This document shows, one piece after another, positions 27,437-35,051 of a stretch of DNA of 64,000 bases. The notes beneath the pieces are model-generated. The model ran no database searches. It was given only the letters and a program-made list of their open reading frames with translations, and was not told where the DNA came from. The DNA comes from Crenalkalicoccus roseus. GTDB taxonomy: Bacteria > Pseudomonadota > Alphaproteobacteria > Acetobacterales > Acetobacteraceae. The stretch spans positions 62,001 through 126,000 of the forward strand of contig NZ_SJDM01000005.1 in NCBI RefSeq assembly GCF_004761865.1, in the 5' to 3' direction. Positions within the stretch are counted from its first letter, which is position 1, and each line of letters starts with the position of its first letter. The position numbers and the translations under genes are program-made.

Positions 27437-28276
27437 GTGCGGGCGGGGAGGTGCGCGCTGCGGAAGGAAGCTCTGCCGGGAGAGAGCGGCTGCCGCGCGG
27501 CGGCGGGCGGGCCGCCGGTGCTGATCCGCACCCTGCCGCTGCGCGGCCTTGGCGAGGCCGAGATCGCGCCGCTGCTCGCCGTGCTGGACGGGACGGAACG
27601 CGCGCGCGCGGAGCGCTTCGCCTTCGCGCGGAACCGCATCCAGTTCGTCGCCGCCCATGCCCTGACGCGCGCGACGCTCGCCGCGATCGGCGGCGCCCCG
27701 CCCGCGGCGTGGCGCTTCGTCCCGGGGCCGCACGGCAAGCCCGCGGCGCTGCTCGGCGACCGGCCGTCGGCGCTCTCCTTCAACCTCTCGCACACGGAGG
27801 GGATGGTCGGCGTCGCGGCCATCGCCGTGCCGGAGGCGATGCTCGGCTTCGACCTGGAGCCGGCGCGACGCGGCGTGTCGGAGAGGCTGGCGCGCAGCGT
27901 CTTCCGCCCCGAGGAGCTGGCCTGGCTCGCCGCGCTGCCGCCCGCGGAGCGCGGCTTCGGGGCCATGCGGCTATGGACGCTGAAGGAGGCCTTCATCAAG
28001 GCCACCGGCCGGGGGGTGGGCCAGGGCCTCTCCACCTTCTGGTTCGAACTGCCGCCGCCGCGCCTGCGCCTCGCGCCGGGCGTGCCCGGGCGGCCGGAGG
28101 AATGGCTGTTCGACCAGCGGCTTCTGGGGGGCGATGTCCTCGGCGCCGTCGGGCTGCGCTGCGGCGATGGCGCGCCGCCGCGCCTCGACTGGCAGGGCTG
28201 CGACCTGCCGGCGCTGCGGCGCGAACTCGGCGGGGAGCGCGCGTCCGGCGCGCGGCGCGGGCCGGGGGCCGATTGA
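27437..28276 (+). CDS. 4'-phosphopantetheinyl transferase, Sfp type
   Basis: 279 residues from a GTG start; the true start may be the GTG at 27518 (252 residues), since similarity begins at 'LIRTLPLRGL'. Family motifs: 'FNLSHTEG' (115-122), 'LGFDLEP' with Mg-binding Asp139 and Glu141, and 'WTLKEAFIKATGRG' (180-193) with Lys183-Glu184. It moves the phosphopantetheine arm of CoA onto carrier proteins. Sfp-type enzymes serve polyketide, peptide or siderophore synthases, or fatty-acid ACP when AcpS is absent. No synthase is nearby, so its partner lies elsewhere. Confidence 0.88.
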   Translation: MRAGRCALRKEALPGESGCRAAAGGPPVLIRTLPLRGLGEAEIAPLLAVLDGTERARAERFAFARNRIQFVAAHALTRATLAAIGGAPPAAWRFVPGPHGKPAALLGDRPSALSFNLSHTEGMVGVAAIAVPEAMLGFDLEPARRGVSERLARSVFRPEELAWLAALPPAERGFGAMRLWTLKEAFIKATGRGVGQGLSTFWFELPPPRLRLAPGVPGRPEEWLFDQRLLGGDVLGAVGLRCGDGAPPRLDWQGCDLPALRRELGGERASGARRGPGAD

Positions 28277-28328
28277 CCCCCGGCCGGGGATGTGCCGCAC
28301 TGCGCGCGGCACCCCGAGGGAGGAGCGC

Positions 28329-29012
28329 ATGTACGTCGAGCAGCGCCAGTACACCATGCATCCCGGCAAGCTGCCGGCCTGGCTCAAGCTCTACGAGGAG
28401 ATCGGCGGGCCGTGCTCGGCGCGGCATGTGGGCCCGCTGATCGGCATGTTCACGGTGGAGGTCGGGCCCCTCAACCGCGTGGTCTTCCTGCGCGGCTTCG
28501 ACGACATAGACGACCGTGCGCGCGGCCTCGCCGCCCGCGAGGCGGACCCGGAATGGACCCGCTTCCGCGCCGAGAGCGCCAAGACGGGCGCGCTGGCGGC
28601 GCAGGAGAACGTGCTGCTCAAGACCACCGCCTTCTCGCCCATCCGGAAGGCCGGCCAGCCCTTCGAGCGGAAGCTCGGCGGCACCGGCATGGTGGTGGAC
28701 CACCGCACCTACGACTTCCATCCGGGCCAGGCGAATGCCTGGATCAACGCCTATGAGAAGCTCGGCCTGCCGGTGCAGCAGCGCCTGCTCGGCCAGCTCC
28801 TGCTCTTCGGGGTGACGGAGTGCGGCGGCCCGATCAACCAGGTCGTGTTCATGTGGGCCTACGAATCTCTCGGCGACCGCGACCGCCGCCGCGCCGCCAT
28901 GGCCGCCGACCCGGCCTGGGGCGAGTTCATGCAGACCGTGGGCAGGCTCGGCGCGCTGAAGCGGCAGACGGTGATGGTGCTGCAGCCCGTCGCCTTCTCG
29001 CCGATCCGCTGA
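28329..29012 (+). CDS. NIPSNAP family protein with two internal repeats
   Basis: 227 residues made of two related halves. Each has a 'Y-x-x-x-P-G-x-x-x-A-W' type opening ('QYTMHPGKLPAWLKLYEE' near 6 and 'TYDFHPGQANAWINAYEK' near 125), and each ends with 'FSPIR'. These are NIPSNAP/EthD-like ferredoxin-fold dimers; bacterial members have no firmly known reaction. GAGGGAGG precedes the ATG. A plausible promoter, TTGACC-N17-CGCACT, begins at 28273, overlapping the stop of the phosphopantetheinyl transferase. Confidence 0.88.
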   Translation: MYVEQRQYTMHPGKLPAWLKLYEEIGGPCSARHVGPLIGMFTVEVGPLNRVVFLRGFDDIDDRARGLAAREADPEWTRFRAESAKTGALAAQENVLLKTTAFSPIRKAGQPFERKLGGTGMVVDHRTYDFHPGQANAWINAYEKLGLPVQQRLLGQLLLFGVTECGGPINQVVFMWAYESLGDRDRRRAAMAADPAWGEFMQTVGRLGALKRQTVMVLQPVAFSPIR

Positions 29013-29780
29013 TCAGCGCCGTCCGGGCGGGGAGAGGCTCGCCAGCGGCCGCCCCGTCAGGGGGATCGGCATGGCGCGGTAGGCGTCGAGGCCGCGCCCG
29101 CCGCCGGCGGCGGGCGCCGGCAGCACCGCCACCCGCTCCGCCCCGTTCGAGAGCATGGGCGCGCCCGCCGCCACCGCCACCGCCACCGGCGCCGGGACGG
29201 GCGGGCGCAGGCTGGCGAGGGCTGGCGGCTCGGGCGCTCCCCGCTCCTCCGCCCAGGCCGCGGCGACGCGGGCGCGGTAGGCGGCCGCCAGCTCCGGCGT
29301 CTGGCTGTGGTAATGCGCCGCGGCGAGCATCCAGTCGCCGCGCGTCGCCTGCAGCTCGCGCAGGAAGCGCGCGGCGTAGCGGGCATTGGCCAGGGGATCG
29401 AAGGCCTCCTCGAGCGAGGCGAAGGCGTTCGGGTGGTGGCGCAGGTTGATCTGCAGGCAGCCCACGTCGATCGAGCGCACCCCCTGCGCCTGCAGCGCTC
29501 GCACCGCGGCAATCGCTGCCGCCTTGTCCGGGAAGAAGCTGCCGCGCCCCTCGGCATTGATGGTCCAGGGCCAGGGGCCGAAGCTGCCGGTCTCCGGATC
29601 CCGCCGGCCGGATTCCACCCGCGCCATGGCGGCGAGCAGCCGCGGCGGCAGCCCCGCCTCGCGCTCCACCTGCGCCACGGCGGCACGGCACAGCCGCTCC
29701 GCCCCCGGCCCCGCCGGCAGGGCGTGGGCGCCGGCGGCCCAGGCGAGGGCGAGCAGGGCGGTCAGCAGGGCGAGAGGCAT
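29013..29780 (-). CDS. Lytic transglycosylase domain protein (SLT type)
   Basis: 255 residues. Signal peptide about 1-20 ending 'AHALPAG'. An SLT domain follows: catalytic Glu56 in 'AMARVESGRR' and 'VGCLQINLRHH' at 106-116, which corresponds to the substrate-groove GxxQIN motif. From about 180 the protein is Pro/Ala-rich. It would cleave the peptidoglycan MurNAc-GlcNAc bond in the periplasm, as specialised transglycosylases of secretion or flagellar systems also do. No such system is next to it. The ATG at 29780 has GGAG at the right distance; longer frames upstream do not look like a signal peptide. Confidence 0.88.
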   Translation of the reverse strand: MPLALLTALLALAWAAGAHALPAGPGAERLCRAAVAQVEREAGLPPRLLAAMARVESGRRDPETGSFGPWPWTINAEGRGSFFPDKAAAIAAVRALQAQGVRSIDVGCLQINLRHHPNAFASLEEAFDPLANARYAARFLRELQATRGDWMLAAAHYHSQTPELAAAYRARVAAAWAEERGAPEPPALASLRPPVPAPVAVAVAAGAPMLSNGAERVAVLPAPAAGGGRGLDAYRAMPIPLTGRPLASLSPPGRR

Positions 29781-29916
29781 GGGCAGGGTCTCCGGCACCC
29801 GTGGCAGTGCCGGAAGGGCTGCAATCGCCATGCCAGGGCACGGTCCCGCGCGGGCCCTGGATCGGCGGCCAATCCGCCCCATGTGCCGGGCAGCGCCCGC
29901 CCGATGGAGGCCCGCC

Positions 29917-30861
29917 ATGCTGATCCGCATCACGCGCGGCTGGGAGATCCCCGACCGCCTGGCCACGCCCGAGGCGCTGGTGTTCGGGCGCCGCGCCGTG
30001 CTCGGCGGCACGGCCCTCGGCCTCGCGACCGGCATCGCCGGGCCGGCCCGGGCGGCCGAGCCCCTCTCCCTGCCGCCCGCCATGCGCAACACGCGCTACG
30101 CGCCCGGCCGCGCCGTCACGCCGGAGCGGGAGGTGACGAGCTACAACAACTTCTACGAATTCGGCAGCCACAAGGGCATCGCCCGCGCCGCACAGCGCCT
30201 GCCGCAGCGCCCCTGGACGGTGAAGGTGGACGGGCTGGTGGACCACCCGCGCGAGTTCGGCATCGAGGACCTGCTGCGCGAGATGCCGCTGGAGGAGCGG
30301 GTCTATCGCCTGCGCTGCGTCGAGGCCTGGTCCATGGTGGTGCCCTGGACCGGCTTCCCGCTCTCGGCGCTGCTCGACCGGGTGGCCCCGCAATCCGGGG
30401 CGAAGTACGTCCGCTTCGAGACGGCGGCGATCCCCGGCGTGATGCCGGGCCTGCGGCAGAGCTGGTATCCCTGGCCCTACATCGAGGGCTGCACCATCGA
30501 GGAGGCGGCGCACGAACTCTCCTTCCTGGTGGTCGGCGCCTACGGCAAGCCGCTGCCGCCGCAGAATGGCGGCCCGATCCGGATCCACCAGCCCTGGAAG
30601 TACGGCTTCAAGGCCGGCAAGTCGCTGGTGCGCGTCAGCCTCGTCGCCGAGCGGCCGAAGAGCTTCTGGGAGACGGTGCAGCCCTCCGAATACGGCTTCT
30701 GGGCCAATGTGAACCCCGCCGTGCCGCATCCGCGCTGGAGCCAGGCGACGGAACGGGTGCTCGGCACCGGCGAGCTGGTGCCGACCCAGCTCTTCAACGG
30801 CTATGGGGAGTTCGTCGCCGGGCTCTATGCTGGGCTCGAGAACGAGCGGCTCTGGGCCTGA
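29917..30861 (+). CDS. msrP: Protein-methionine-sulfoxide reductase catalytic subunit MsrP (YedY)
   Basis: 314 residues. A twin-arginine signal with Arg25-Arg26 ('FGRRAVLGG') is cleaved near 'ARAAEP' (about residue 47). The sulfite-oxidase-fold domain carries the molybdopterin-binding Cys134 in 'RCVEAWSM'. 'PWKYGFKAGKSL' near 228 is another MsrP landmark. It repairs oxidised methionines in periplasmic proteins. GGAGG lies just before the ATG. The usual heme-binding membrane partner MsrQ (about 200 residues, six helices) is not the next gene; a much smaller membrane protein is. Confidence 0.93.
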   Translation: MLIRITRGWEIPDRLATPEALVFGRRAVLGGTALGLATGIAGPARAAEPLSLPPAMRNTRYAPGRAVTPEREVTSYNNFYEFGSHKGIARAAQRLPQRPWTVKVDGLVDHPREFGIEDLLREMPLEERVYRLRCVEAWSMVVPWTGFPLSALLDRVAPQSGAKYVRFETAAIPGVMPGLRQSWYPWPYIEGCTIEEAAHELSFLVVGAYGKPLPPQNGGPIRIHQPWKYGFKAGKSLVRVSLVAERPKSFWETVQPSEYGFWANVNPAVPHPRWSQATERVLGTGELVPTQLFNGYGEFVAGLYAGLENERLWA

Positions 30862-30871
30862 GCGGGGAGGA

Positions 30872-31135
30872 ATGCGGCTGGCCGGCCTCCTGCTCCTGGC
30901 GCTGGCGGCGGGGCTCGGCCTCCGGCTCGGCTGGGGCGAGCCGCTCGGCGCGGCGCTGTTCCGCCTCGATCCCGGGCTGCTGAACATGGCGCAGGCGGGC
31001 ATCCAGCGCCGCCTCGCGCCCTGGCTGTGGGACGACGTGCTGCTGCCGGTGCTGGAGCAGCCGTCCTGGCTGGTGCCGGCGGTGCTCGGGGCGCTGCTCC
31101 TGCTGGCCGCGGCGCTGCGCCGCCGGCGGGCCTGA
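30872..31135 (+). CDS. Small two-helix membrane protein downstream of msrP
   Basis: 87 residues, no family recognised. Two membrane-spanning stretches are evident, about residues 3-19 and 64-81, separated by a 44-residue amphipathic loop and followed by an Arg-rich tail (RRRR). That predicts both ends on one face and the loop on the other. GGGGAGG precedes the ATG and it begins ten bases after msrP, so it is very probably in the same transcript. It is too short for MsrQ and has no clear heme-binding histidines (I see none). A role as an MsrP accessory is inferred from position only. Confidence 0.7.
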   Translation: MRLAGLLLLALAAGLGLRLGWGEPLGAALFRLDPGLLNMAQAGIQRRLAPWLWDDVLLPVLEQPSWLVPAVLGALLLLAAALRRRRA

Positions 31136-31137
31136 CG

Positions 31138-32649
31138 CTACCGCGCCGCCGCGAGCGCCGCCGCCGCCTCGGCGAAGCGCGCGGGATCGGCGAGGACGCG
31201 CGGCACCTTGTGCTGGCCGCCGAGCTTCCCCTCGGCCCGCATCCAGGCGGCGAAGGCTCCGGGCGGCAGCAGCACGACCTCGGGCGGGCCGAGCTGGCCG
31301 CCGCGGCGGTGCACCTCGTAATCCTCGTTCGTTTCCGACAGCGCCGCGTCCAGCCGCGCCGCCAGGCGCTCCGCCAGGGCGGGCGAGGGGGCGGGGGAGG
31401 CCAGCTCGACCAGCCAGCGGTGGCGTCCCCGCACGCCCTCCAGCACCGGGCCGACCGTGTACTCGGCCACCATGCTCCCCTCCGCCACCACTGCGGCGAG
31501 CAGCGCCGTCTCGATCTCCTCTCCCGACAGGTGCTCGCCGAAGGTCGAGAGGGTGTAGGAGGTGCGGCCGGTCACCAGCAGCCGCGGCGGCGCGCGCCCC
31601 ACGAAGCGCACCGTGTCGCCCAGAACATAGGCCCAGAGCCCGGCGCAGGAGGTGGCGACCACGGCGTACTCCACCCCGGTCTCGATGGTCGCCGCCCAGT
31701 GGCGCACCGCGCGCGCCGCGCCGAGCGTCTCCACCGGCACGAATTCCCAGAACACGCCGCGGTCAAGGGTGAGCCGCATCCCCTCGCCCTCGTCCGCATC
31801 GGCGATGGCGCAGAAGCCCTCGCTCGCGGGATAGACCTCGCGCGTCGCGCAGCCCGGGGGGAGGTAGGGGCGGATGCGGTCGCGGTAGGGCGCCCAGGCG
31901 ACGCCGCCATGCACCAGCAGTTCCAGCGCCGGGAGCGGCGGGCGGCCGTGCCGCGCCGCGAGGCGCTCCAGCAGCATCAGCAGCCAGGAGGGCGTGCCGG
32001 AAAGGACGCGGATGCGCGCCGCCGGCGCCGCCTCGGCCAGCGCGGCAAGCTTGCGCTCCCAGTCGGCGATCAGCGCCAGGTCGCGCGGCGGGAAGCTCCA
32101 GGGGCGGAGCAGGCGCGGCACCTCGGCGGCGGCGATGCCGGACAGGTCGCCCTGCCGCACCCCCGGCGCCACCCGCTCCAGCGCCGTCGAGCCGCCGAGC
32201 ATGAAGGAGAGGCCGCCGAACACCCGGCTGCGCGGGTGCCGCGCGAGGTGCCAGGCCAGCACGTCGAAGGCGGCGCCCCGATTGGCCCGCACCATCGCCC
32301 GCGTCACCGGGATGTGCTTGTTGCGCCCGGAGGTGGTGCCGGAGGAGAGGGCGAAATAGGGCACCAGCCCCGGCCAGGTGACGTCGCGCAGCGTCGGATA
32401 GGCGGGGCGCCACCATTCCTCCCAGAACGCCTCGTAGCGCCGCAGCGGCACCGCCGCCTGGAACTCCCCGACGCTGCGCAGCCGCTCGAAGCCGTGGGCG
32501 CGGCCGAAGCGCGTGCGTGCGGCGCGGCGCAGCAGAGAGAGCAGCAGCCGGCGCTGCGCCTCCGCCGGGTCGAGCCGACGGAGCCGGGCGAGGCGCCGCA
32601 CGGCGAAGACGCGCAGCAGCGGCGTGGCGTCGAAGGGCGGGGGGCGCAT
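31138..32649 (-). CDS. GH3 auxin-responsive-promoter family acyl-amido synthetase
   Basis: 503 residues of the acyl-adenylate superfamily. Motif I is 'LSSGTTSGRNK' (101-111), motif II 'YPASEGF' near 272 and motif III 'YVLGDTVRF' near 340, the GH3 versions of the ATP/AMP-binding motifs. Plant GH3 enzymes join a carboxylic acid to an amino acid through an acyl-AMP; bacterial GH3 proteins are less studied. Its ATG overlaps the stop of the penicillin-acylase gene (TGATG), so the two are translationally coupled. No signal peptide, so it is cytoplasmic. It ends two bases from the convergent small membrane protein gene. Confidence 0.9.
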   Translation of the reverse strand: MRPPPFDATPLLRVFAVRRLARLRRLDPAEAQRRLLLSLLRRAARTRFGRAHGFERLRSVGEFQAAVPLRRYEAFWEEWWRPAYPTLRDVTWPGLVPYFALSSGTTSGRNKHIPVTRAMVRANRGAAFDVLAWHLARHPRSRVFGGLSFMLGGSTALERVAPGVRQGDLSGIAAAEVPRLLRPWSFPPRDLALIADWERKLAALAEAAPAARIRVLSGTPSWLLMLLERLAARHGRPPLPALELLVHGGVAWAPYRDRIRPYLPPGCATREVYPASEGFCAIADADEGEGMRLTLDRGVFWEFVPVETLGAARAVRHWAATIETGVEYAVVATSCAGLWAYVLGDTVRFVGRAPPRLLVTGRTSYTLSTFGEHLSGEEIETALLAAVVAEGSMVAEYTVGPVLEGVRGRHRWLVELASPAPSPALAERLAARLDAALSETNEDYEVHRRGGQLGPPEVVLLPPGAFAAWMRAEGKLGGQHKVPRVLADPARFAEAAAALAAAR

Positions 32650-34934
32650 CAGCGGGGGCGCAGCACCGTCACACGGGGGAACTCGGCCGCCACCGTCTCC
32701 GGCCGGAGCGGCATGCGGATGGCCCGCCGCTCCCGCCACAGCGCCACCTGGTCGGCGAAGGCGGCGCTGCCGAGCCAGCCGTCCTGGCCGCCGAACAGCA
32801 CGAACCAGTTGGCGTCGGGGTCGGCGAGGTCGGAGACGTGGCGGGCCATGGAGCCGAAGGTGACCTCGTGCCGGCCGCCGACCAGCCCGTGCCCGGTCTT
32901 CATCGGTGTCTCGCGGGAGCCGCCGACCGGCCAGTCGCCGAAGACGAAGCGGCGGCCGAGCAGGGGCAGGTTCACCAGCCAGTGCGCGGCGCGCAGCCGG
33001 TGCACCTCGCCCCAGTCGCGGTGGCGCGCGGCGAGCGGCGCCGCCTCCGCCACCGCCTGGCGCAGCACCGCCTCCCGCCGCGCGGGCGGCAGGGCGTCGA
33101 GGTCGCGCAGCAGGAAGGTGGTGATGAAGTTCCAGCCCGTCTCCGGTCCGCGCCCGCCGCGCCCCTCCGGCAGCAGCAGCGGCACGAGGTGGCCGAGGAG
33201 CAGCTCGAACACCAGCGCCGCCTCGCTTTCCGCCGCGTAGTCGCCGTCCCAGCCGCGCAGCCGCGCCAGCATCGCCGGCTCGGGCGGGCCGCCCGGCAGG
33301 GCGTCGAGCCGGGCGAGCAGCCCCTCCGCCAGCGCCGCCGCCTTGGGCGCGCGCGTGTCGGCCTGCAGCGCCGTAAGGTCGGCGGCGGAGAGGCGGGGCC
33401 TGGCGAGCAGCAGGGCGCGCAGCCGTTCCAGCCGGTCGCCGTCGGAGAAGAACCAGCCGATCGGCGGCGGCGCCTCCGTCCAGGTGGCAGGGTTCTCGTT
33501 GGCCGAGGCGAGCACGCCCTCGGGCGGATCCTCGAGCCATGGCAGGTCGCGCGAATCCCACAGGCGCCGCCAGGGGGCCGCGGCGGCGGGATCGGCCGCG
33601 TCCAGCACCGGATCCTCCGCCGGGAAGCCGGTGCGGGCAGGCAGGGTCGCCGCGACCAGCCGGCCGATCCGCCCCGCGCGGTCGGCGTAGAGCATGTTCT
33701 GGGGCGAGACGCCGAAGCCGGCGAAGCTCTTGCGGAACTCGGCGGCGCTGCGGGCGCGCGCGGCGCGCAGCAGGGCGGTGACCTCGTCGGTCGGCTCGTG
33801 GCCGATCCAGCGCAGCGCGATCGCCTCTCCGGGCCGGGAGGGGACGAGGGCGGCGTCGGTCACCACCGGGCCGAACGGCGTCACCCGCACGCGGCGCCGG
33901 GCGCCGAACCACAGGCGCTGGCGGATCACCTCCTCCCGCTCCTCCACCTGTTCGGGCGGCAGGCGGGAGACGTCGAACAGGTCGGAGGAGGCGGCGCGCA
34001 GGTTGGTCCCGCCCCAGGCGAGGTCCGGGTTGCGCCCGATCCCGATGATCGGCAGCCCGGGCACCATCAGCCCGACCAGGTGCCAGGAGGGGCTGCGCAT
34101 GCCGGCGATCAGCCAGAGATTGGGCAGGGAGAGACCGAGATGCGGGTCCGAGGCGAAGAGCGCCGCCCCGCTCTCGCTGCGCCAGGGGGCGACCGCCACC
34201 GTGTTGCTGCCGCCGCGCGCGCTGCCGGAGAGGATGGCGCCGAGCGGGGTCGCCTCGGGCTCGGCCAGGCCGGCGCCGGCCTCCAGCACCCGCTGCCAGA
34301 GGGTGGCGAAGCCGGGATCGCCGCGGTCGCGCAGCAGCGAGAACAGCGCCAGCCAGTTGATGTCGAGCCCGGCCAGCCGGCCGATCGCCAGCATGTCCGC
34401 CGCCGTGTAGGGCTCGGGGGAAAGGCCGAGCAGGGCGAATTCGGGCGGCGGCCGGCCGCTCCGGAGCGTCGCGTGGTTCAGCCCGGCGAGGAAGGCGGCG
34501 ACGAATTCCCGCGTCTCCGGCGGCCAGGCCGCTTCCACCGCGGGCGCGGCGCGGCCGAAATCGAGGATGCGGAGGGCATGGTCTATGTCCCGCGCCAGGG
34601 GGCCCGCGATCTCCGAAAGGCGCCCGCGCGCCACCATGCGCAGGAGGGCGATCTGCGCCCCGCGCAGATGCCCGTGCACGAGGCCGAGGGCGAAGGCGAG
34701 ATCGGCGTCGGTCTCGGCCTCGATCCAGGGGACGAGATGGTCGTTCCAGCGGATGGTGACGGGCCGCTGCAGCGCCAGCCCCTCCCGCGGCAGGGCGGCG
34801 AGGCGCTGCTCGATGCCGACCGGGCGGGGGCTGAGTGCGGCGCAGCCCGGCAGCAGCGCGGCCAGCGCCAGCAGCAGCGCCGCCCCGCCCGCGATTCCGA
34901 CACCCTGCCTCCTGCCCCTGCTCCGCGCCCGCAC
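32649..34934 (-). CDS. Penicillin acylase family lipoprotein (Ntn hydrolase)
   Basis: 761 residues from a GTG start. The N-terminus has an Arg-rich start, a hydrophobic helix and a lipobox 'LLPGC' with Cys31, predicting export and lipid anchoring. The Ntn-hydrolase autoprocessing site 'GGSNTVAV' puts the new N-terminal nucleophile at Ser243, giving alpha (32-242) and beta (243-761) chains. Relatives hydrolyse penicillins, N-acyl-homoserine lactones or other N-acyl amides. The beta chain includes 'SANENPATW' and 'WGGTNLRAASSDLF', both family landmarks. Coupled to the GH3 gene by a TGATG overlap. Substrate unknown. Confidence 0.9.
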   Translation of the reverse strand: MRARSRGRRQGVGIAGGAALLLALAALLPGCAALSPRPVGIEQRLAALPREGLALQRPVTIRWNDHLVPWIEAETDADLAFALGLVHGHLRGAQIALLRMVARGRLSEIAGPLARDIDHALRILDFGRAAPAVEAAWPPETREFVAAFLAGLNHATLRSGRPPPEFALLGLSPEPYTAADMLAIGRLAGLDINWLALFSLLRDRGDPGFATLWQRVLEAGAGLAEPEATPLGAILSGSARGGSNTVAVAPWRSESGAALFASDPHLGLSLPNLWLIAGMRSPSWHLVGLMVPGLPIIGIGRNPDLAWGGTNLRAASSDLFDVSRLPPEQVEEREEVIRQRLWFGARRRVRVTPFGPVVTDAALVPSRPGEAIALRWIGHEPTDEVTALLRAARARSAAEFRKSFAGFGVSPQNMLYADRAGRIGRLVAATLPARTGFPAEDPVLDAADPAAAAPWRRLWDSRDLPWLEDPPEGVLASANENPATWTEAPPPIGWFFSDGDRLERLRALLLARPRLSAADLTALQADTRAPKAAALAEGLLARLDALPGGPPEPAMLARLRGWDGDYAAESEAALVFELLLGHLVPLLLPEGRGGRGPETGWNFITTFLLRDLDALPPARREAVLRQAVAEAAPLAARHRDWGEVHRLRAAHWLVNLPLLGRRFVFGDWPVGGSRETPMKTGHGLVGGRHEVTFGSMARHVSDLADPDANWFVLFGGQDGWLGSAAFADQVALWRERRAIRMPLRPETVAAEFPRVTVLRPR

Positions 34935-35051
34935 GCTCCCGCTTCCCGCTCCGTCGCGCCGCCCCGGCCGTGCCGGCGGCGATGCCCCGCGCGCAACGCC
35001 CGTCCCCGCCGCAGGTGCCGCTGGGCGGAGCCGGAGCGCCTCACGGCTGCG

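Noticed and set aside
27437-28276. Phosphopantetheinyl transferase as part of a polyketide/peptide synthase cluster
   Set aside because: No synthase, carrier protein or export gene lies within the window around it.
30872-31135. Small membrane protein as MsrQ
   Set aside because: 87 residues and two helices against about 200 residues and six helices, with no heme-ligand histidines.
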